Shown: piece after piece, positions 4,916 through 7,383 of the stretch | How the letters are laid out: every line of letters begins with the position of its first letter | How positions within the stretch are numbered: position 1 is the first letter of the stretch | Assembly (NCBI GenBank): GCA_030637505.1 | Contig: DAOWGJ010000148.1 | Location: 1-7,383 of the forward strand | Direction of reading: 5' to 3' | From: Holophagae bacterium | Lineage (GTDB): Bacteria; Acidobacteriota; Thermoanaerobaculia; Thermoanaerobaculales; Sulfomarinibacteraceae | DNA: 7,383 nucleotides | Program-made: the position numbers and the translations under genes | Notes under the pieces: model-generated | What the model saw: only the letters and a program-made list of their open reading frames with translations | What the model was told of the DNA's origin: nothing | Databases searched by the model: none

Positions 4916-4953
4916 TCAAAAAACACGGCGCCCCACCAATCGGTTGGGCGCCG
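4916..4953 (-). terminator. Intrinsic terminator of the ferritin gene
   Basis: CGGCGCCC (4926-4933) and GGGCGCCG (4946-4953) form an 8-bp GC stem, continued after one mismatch by ACC/GGT around the loop AATC. On the minus strand the stem is followed by TG and six T (4923-4918), the classic Rho-independent layout for the gene ending at 4976. On the plus strand no T-run follows, so it would serve the ATP-grasp gene only weakly. Confidence 0.85.
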
Positions 4954-4975
4954 AAATCGCAAAGAACGACGAGCA

Positions 4976-5482
4976 CTACGCCGGTTCAGCGGCAGCCATC
5001 TGGCGGGCGCCGAGTTCGCGGTCCAGCATCAACAACCCATGGTTGGAGCCTTCGACCATCTTGACCTGATTGGTCAGAGTGTCGGCTGTTGCCACCTCTT
5101 CGACCTGTTCACTGACGTACCAGTGCAACATCACTGTGGTCGCATGGTCTTTCTCCTGGGTCGAGATATCGACCAGGGCGTTGATGCGATCGGTGATGTA
5201 CCGCTCGTGAGCCAGGACGGCGTCAAACGCAGCCGAGGGCGAGGCCCACTCACGCTGAGGCGCATCCAAGGCCATCAACTCGACACGTCCTCCCCGTTCG
5301 ATCAGGAAGTCGAAGAGCTTCATCGCATGGGCGTACTCCTCCTGGGCCTGGATTTTCATCCAGTTGGCGAACCCGTCAAGATGGATGGTTTTGAAATAGG
5401 CCGAGACCGAGAGGTAGAGGTAGAACGAGAAAAACTCTGCGTGGATCTGCTCGTTGAGGGCCTTTTCGACGTTGGTGTTCAT
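4976..5482 (-). CDS. ftnA: Bacterial non-heme ferritin
   Basis: The 168-aa product is a FtnA-type ferritin (E. coli FtnA is 165 aa), which oxidises Fe(II) and stores it as a mineral inside a 24-subunit cytosolic shell. Counting from the chosen start, the diiron ligands are all present: E16 (AEFFSFYLYL), E49 and H52 (QEEYAHAMK), E93 (AHERYI) and Q126 in SEQVEE, with E128/E129 matching the third iron site. The nearby Y23 is the conserved ferroxidase tyrosine. No heme-ligand Met pattern of bacterioferritin is evident. The ATG at 5482-5480 has GGAGG (5491-5487) 4 nt upstream and gives the normal family N-terminus; an in-frame ATG at 5536 would add 18 unlikely residues. The gene lies 237 nt downstream of a peroxiredoxin on the same strand, has its own candidate promoter and ends in a strong terminator. 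The pairing suggests joint control of iron and peroxide stress. Confidence 0.96.
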   Translation of the reverse strand: MNTNVEKALNEQIHAEFFSFYLYLSVSAYFKTIHLDGFANWMKIQAQEEYAHAMKLFDFLIERGGRVELMALDAPQREWASPSAAFDAVLAHERYITDRINALVDISTQEKDHATTVMLHWYVSEQVEEVATADTLTNQVKMVEGSNHGLLMLDRELGARQMAAAEPA

Positions 5483-5506
5483 GGGACCTCCAGATTGAGT
5501 TGTTGG

Positions 5507-5527
5507 GACCGGCCCGAAGACCGGCCC
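5507..5527 (-). repeat. Tandem 12-bp-spaced direct repeat in ferritin leader
   Basis: GACCGGCCC occurs at 5507-5515 and again at 5519-5527, separated by GAA, which is one copy per 12 bp. It begins one or two bases downstream of the transcription start predicted from the TAGAAT box. A repressor bound here would block initiation, or the repeats could structure the 5' UTR. No known iron-box consensus is matched. Confidence 0.4.
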
Positions 5528-5534
5528 AATGGAC

Positions 5535-5540
5535 ATTCTA
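5535..5540 (-). promoter_or_regulatory. Candidate -10 box (TAGAAT) for ferritin
   Basis: TAGAAT (5540-5535, minus strand) matches 5 of 6 bases of TATAAT and lies 52 nt before the ferritin start codon. No convincing -35 hexamer is found. Its place is taken by TTCCGGAA (5551-5558) and a further TCCGGA (5561-5566), short palindromes 9 bp apart that might bind an activator or repressor. Confidence 0.35.
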
Positions 5541-5627
5541 GCTCGTTCCCTTCCGGAAAGTCCGGATGGAACGGCGTCGTTCCCGAGGTGGAAATGAGCG
5601 ATTTTTCTTCAAAGTCGAGGAAATCAA

Positions 5628-5672
5628 GGGTTTCCGCGGAGGTGTACTTGGGTACTCCGCGCAAGGAAACCC
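5628..5672 (-). terminator. Long imperfect inverted repeat between peroxiredoxin and ferritin
   Basis: GGGTTTCCGCGGAG (5628-5641) pairs with CTCCGCG...GGAAACCC (5655-5672). This gives 14 bp interrupted by a 4-nt bulge, with a 13-nt loop. It lies about 48 nt beyond the peroxiredoxin stop. No T-run follows on the minus strand, so it may be a Rho-assisted terminator, an mRNA-stabilising hairpin or an operator; the role is uncertain. The rest of 5483-5719 holds only the ferritin promoter elements. Confidence 0.4.
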
Positions 5673-5719
5673 GAAGATTGACGAAGGATTTGAGGGAAAG
5701 CGCCATTTCCGGACGGGAC

Positions 5720-6313
5720 CTAGCTCATGTGCTCGCCAAGGTAGTCGGCGACACCGTCGGCAGTCGGCTTCATGGCGGCATCTCCCGGGTTCCAGTTGGC
5801 CGGGCAGACCTCACCATGCTCTTCGGTAAACTGTAGGGCATCCAGCGTCCTCAGCACTTCGTCAACGTTCCGGCCCAGGGGGAGGTTGTTGATCGTCGAA
5901 TGGTGAATGACGCCTTCCTTGTCCAGAATAAACAGCCCTCGCAGGGCGATACCGTCTTTCTTGAGCAGGACACCATAGTCCTTGGAGATCGTCTTTTTGA
6001 GATCGGCGACAATCGGAAAGCGGACCTGACCCAGACCACCCTGTTTGCGGGGGGTATTCTTCCAGGCCCAGTGGCTGAACTGCGAGTCGACCGAAACCGC
6101 AATCACCTCGCAGTTACGCTTCTTGAACTCGTCCAGCTTGTCATCAAAGGCGATGATCTCGGACGGGCAGACGAAGGTGAAATCTAACGGATAAAAGAAC
6201 AACACGACGTATTTTCCACGGTAATCCGACAGGGTCAGATCCTCCATCGTGTTGTCCTCCAGGACCGCCTGGGCGGTAAAATTCGGGGCTTTCTTGGCGA
6301 CCAGATGTTTCAT
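5720..6313 (-). CDS. Typical 2-Cys peroxiredoxin (Prx1/AhpC type)
   Basis: The 197-aa product reduces hydrogen peroxide, organic peroxides and peroxynitrite in the cytosol. Counting from the chosen start, the peroxidatic cysteine is C49 in DFTFVCPSE, with T46 and R125 (GIALRGL) completing the active site. The resolving cysteine is C170 in GEVCPANW. The GGLG motif (92-95) is present, but the C-terminal YF motif of overoxidation-sensitive enzymes is not (the end reads YLGEHMS), so it should be relatively robust to overoxidation. ATG 6313-6311 with GGAGGAG (6322-6316) close upstream gives the normal family N-terminus; the in-frame ATG at 6343 adds ten residues and is less likely. The electron donor (AhpF, thioredoxin) is not in the window. 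It lies 76 nt downstream of a membrane-protein gene on the same strand and upstream of ferritin. Confidence 0.96.
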   Translation of the reverse strand: MKHLVAKKAPNFTAQAVLEDNTMEDLTLSDYRGKYVVLFFYPLDFTFVCPSEIIAFDDKLDEFKKRNCEVIAVSVDSQFSHWAWKNTPRKQGGLGQVRFPIVADLKKTISKDYGVLLKKDGIALRGLFILDKEGVIHHSTINNLPLGRNVDEVLRTLDALQFTEEHGEVCPANWNPGDAAMKPTADGVADYLGEHMS

Positions 6314-6342
6314 TTCTCCTCCACTCTCATTGGGTAGTCTCA

Positions 6343-6355
6343 CCCCGGGTCGGGG
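6343..6355 (-). other. Short GC hairpin between membrane-protein gene and peroxiredoxin
   Basis: CCCCG (6343-6347) and CGGGG (6351-6355) form a 5-bp stem with a 3-nt loop in the 76-nt gap. There is no T-run on either side. It could be a weak terminator or simply GC-rich sequence. No convincing -10/-35 pair for peroxiredoxin is visible in the gap, so read-through from upstream is possible. Confidence 0.2.
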
Positions 6356-6389
6356 CGGTCAGTCCTGTTCAACCACGGCAGGAGGTCGT

Positions 6390-7382
6390 CTATTCCCCAT
6401 TGAGACGCCGGTCCTCTTGGCCGCTGGGCAGGGCGGCGGCACTGAGGATCAACACTGGGTTGACCCAGGGTCTGAGATTGTTGCGACTGTCGGCGTGTGA
6501 CCAGAGTACGCCACGGCAGCCCCCTCCCTCCGAGGGTCCTCCCAAGGACAGCTGGAGTCCGACCAGTACGGCTGCGGAGACCAGCAGGAGGACGCCGTTT
6601 TTCAGGTTCACCGGTTCCAGATGATGAACCCAGGGCCTCGGGAAGGCCACCCAGGCCAAGGTCAAGGCGGCGGCCATGGGCAAGGAGGCCGCCAGTACAG
6701 GTGGCCAGAGGGCTTCGAATGAGGGAAGGCCCTCGAGCAGCGTACCGTGATTGGTGGGACTCGTCCGGGAAATGATCAGCAGGCCAACCGCGACCCATGC
6801 GAAAGCCGGCATAACCAGATGTGTCAAAACAGTCAGAAGGCGTCCCGAACGGTGCAATTGCGGCTGCGCTCCACGGGCCAGGGCCAGGAGACGCACAGTG
6901 GGAACCAGCGCGGCCCAGGCGCCCAGCACCGGAACCAGCCAAATCAGAACGGGTGATAGATCGTGGAGACGCAGGAATCGGGAGAGGTGTCCGTCCCAGG
7001 GATCAAGGAGGACCATCCACCCGAGGCCGAGCACCGAGGCCATCCAGGAGATTTGAACGGCTACCAGCTCTGAGGTCAGACCTCGCGGCCTCGGGGCGAG
7101 GGGGAGGCTCAGGGCAGCCACGATAAGGCAGGCCGCGATGCCGCCAAGCCAGTAGCCTGCCGCAGAGCCGTCGGTGGAGAAGGCCAGTGAGGGTTGATTG
7201 ACCAGTGCCCAGGTCTGCCGATGCAGGGGAAGGGTGACGCCAATCCACCGGCAGCCTCCCATGACCGCACCGAGACCCTGGCCACCGGCGATCAGGCCGA
7301 GGGTAACGATGCCCCCGCACAGGGCGGCGAGCCAGCTGGTGATGATGGCCACCGCGGTGTTTGGATTGGGTCGTAAGTGCAC
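6390..7382 (-). CDS. Polytopic membrane protein of unknown function, 5' end at window edge
   Basis: The frame is open from the right edge to TAG at 6392-6390. The first possible start inside the window is GTG at 7382-7380, but the ribosome site and any upstream codons lie outside, so the N-terminus is uncertain. Read from there it is 330 aa with seven likely membrane helices at about 11-33, 75-95, 106-126, 145-168, 183-205, 225-248 and 263-281, and a C-terminal tail of about 50 residues. The loops between helices are short and carry little charge. No transporter, protease or glycosyltransferase signature is evident. The GGGCRGVLW segment (286-294) after the last helix is Cys-containing but not a known motif. 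The first helix begins near residue 11, which suggests the true start is close to the window edge. It precedes peroxiredoxin by 76 nt on the same strand; whether they are co-transcribed is unclear. Confidence 0.75.
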   Translation of the reverse strand: MHLRPNPNTAVAIITSWLAALCGGIVTLGLIAGGQGLGAVMGGCRWIGVTLPLHRQTWALVNQPSLAFSTDGSAAGYWLGGIAACLIVAALSLPLAPRPRGLTSELVAVQISWMASVLGLGWMVLLDPWDGHLSRFLRLHDLSPVLIWLVPVLGAWAALVPTVRLLALARGAQPQLHRSGRLLTVLTHLVMPAFAWVAVGLLIISRTSPTNHGTLLEGLPSFEALWPPVLAASLPMAAALTLAWVAFPRPWVHHLEPVNLKNGVLLLVSAAVLVGLQLSLGGPSEGGGCRGVLWSHADSRNNLRPWVNPVLILSAAALPSGQEDRRLNGE

Positions 7383-7383
7383 A

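Noticed and set aside
4926..4953. Intrinsic terminator for the ATP-grasp gene on the plus strand
   Set aside because: On the plus strand the stem is followed by AAATCGC with no T-run; the T-run exists only on the minus strand.
5479..5706. 75-aa minus-strand ORF between peroxiredoxin and ferritin
   Set aside because: It overlaps the long inverted repeat, the ferritin -10 and the ferritin start, lacks a good ribosome site and shows no domain-like pattern.

Overview
The window is GC-rich, densely packed bacterial DNA. The taxonomic clues are indirect. There is a secreted protein of a type I associate with Acidobacteriota such as Thermoanaerobaculia (recollection, not a search), an MglA-family small GTPase, and several genes that seem to start without a Shine-Dalgarno sequence. 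Acidobacteriota is my best guess; Myxococcota and related deep-branching groups remain possible. No transposase, tRNA, rRNA or CRISPR array is visible.

Layout. (a) 1-390, minus: 5' part of an exported protein that runs off the left edge. (b) 391-559: divergent intergenic region with candidate promoters and a possible 29-codon ORF. (c) 560-1084, plus: single-pass membrane protein of unknown function. (d) 1085-1473: no gene, but very rich in structure. A perfect palindrome is followed by about 365 nt of nested stems ending in a three-hairpin pseudoknot. Five non-Watson-Crick pairs in the stems are all G-U when the plus strand is transcribed. I read this as a structured noncoding RNA, possibly a standalone HEARO/omega-RNA-like element; the family name is speculative. 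(e) 2279-1474, minus: yjbQ and an unknown 122-aa protein, overlapping by one base. (f) 2392-4886, plus: an MglA-like GTPase fused to a GHKL (histidine-kinase-type) ATPase domain, overlapping by one base with a RimK-like ATP-grasp ligase. (g) 6313-4976, minus: a typical 2-Cys peroxiredoxin and then a non-heme ferritin with its own apparent promoter and a good intrinsic terminator. (h) 7382-6390, minus: a polytopic membrane protein whose start lies at or beyond the right edge.

How the genes work together. Peroxiredoxin and ferritin form a recognisable peroxide and iron protection pair. The GTPase-ATPase fusion and the ATP-grasp ligase are probably translated as a coupled unit, which suggests a signalling protein paired with an amino-acid or peptide ligase whose substrate cannot be read from sequence. 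The two most noteworthy items are this coupled module and the structured RNA at about 1108-1471.
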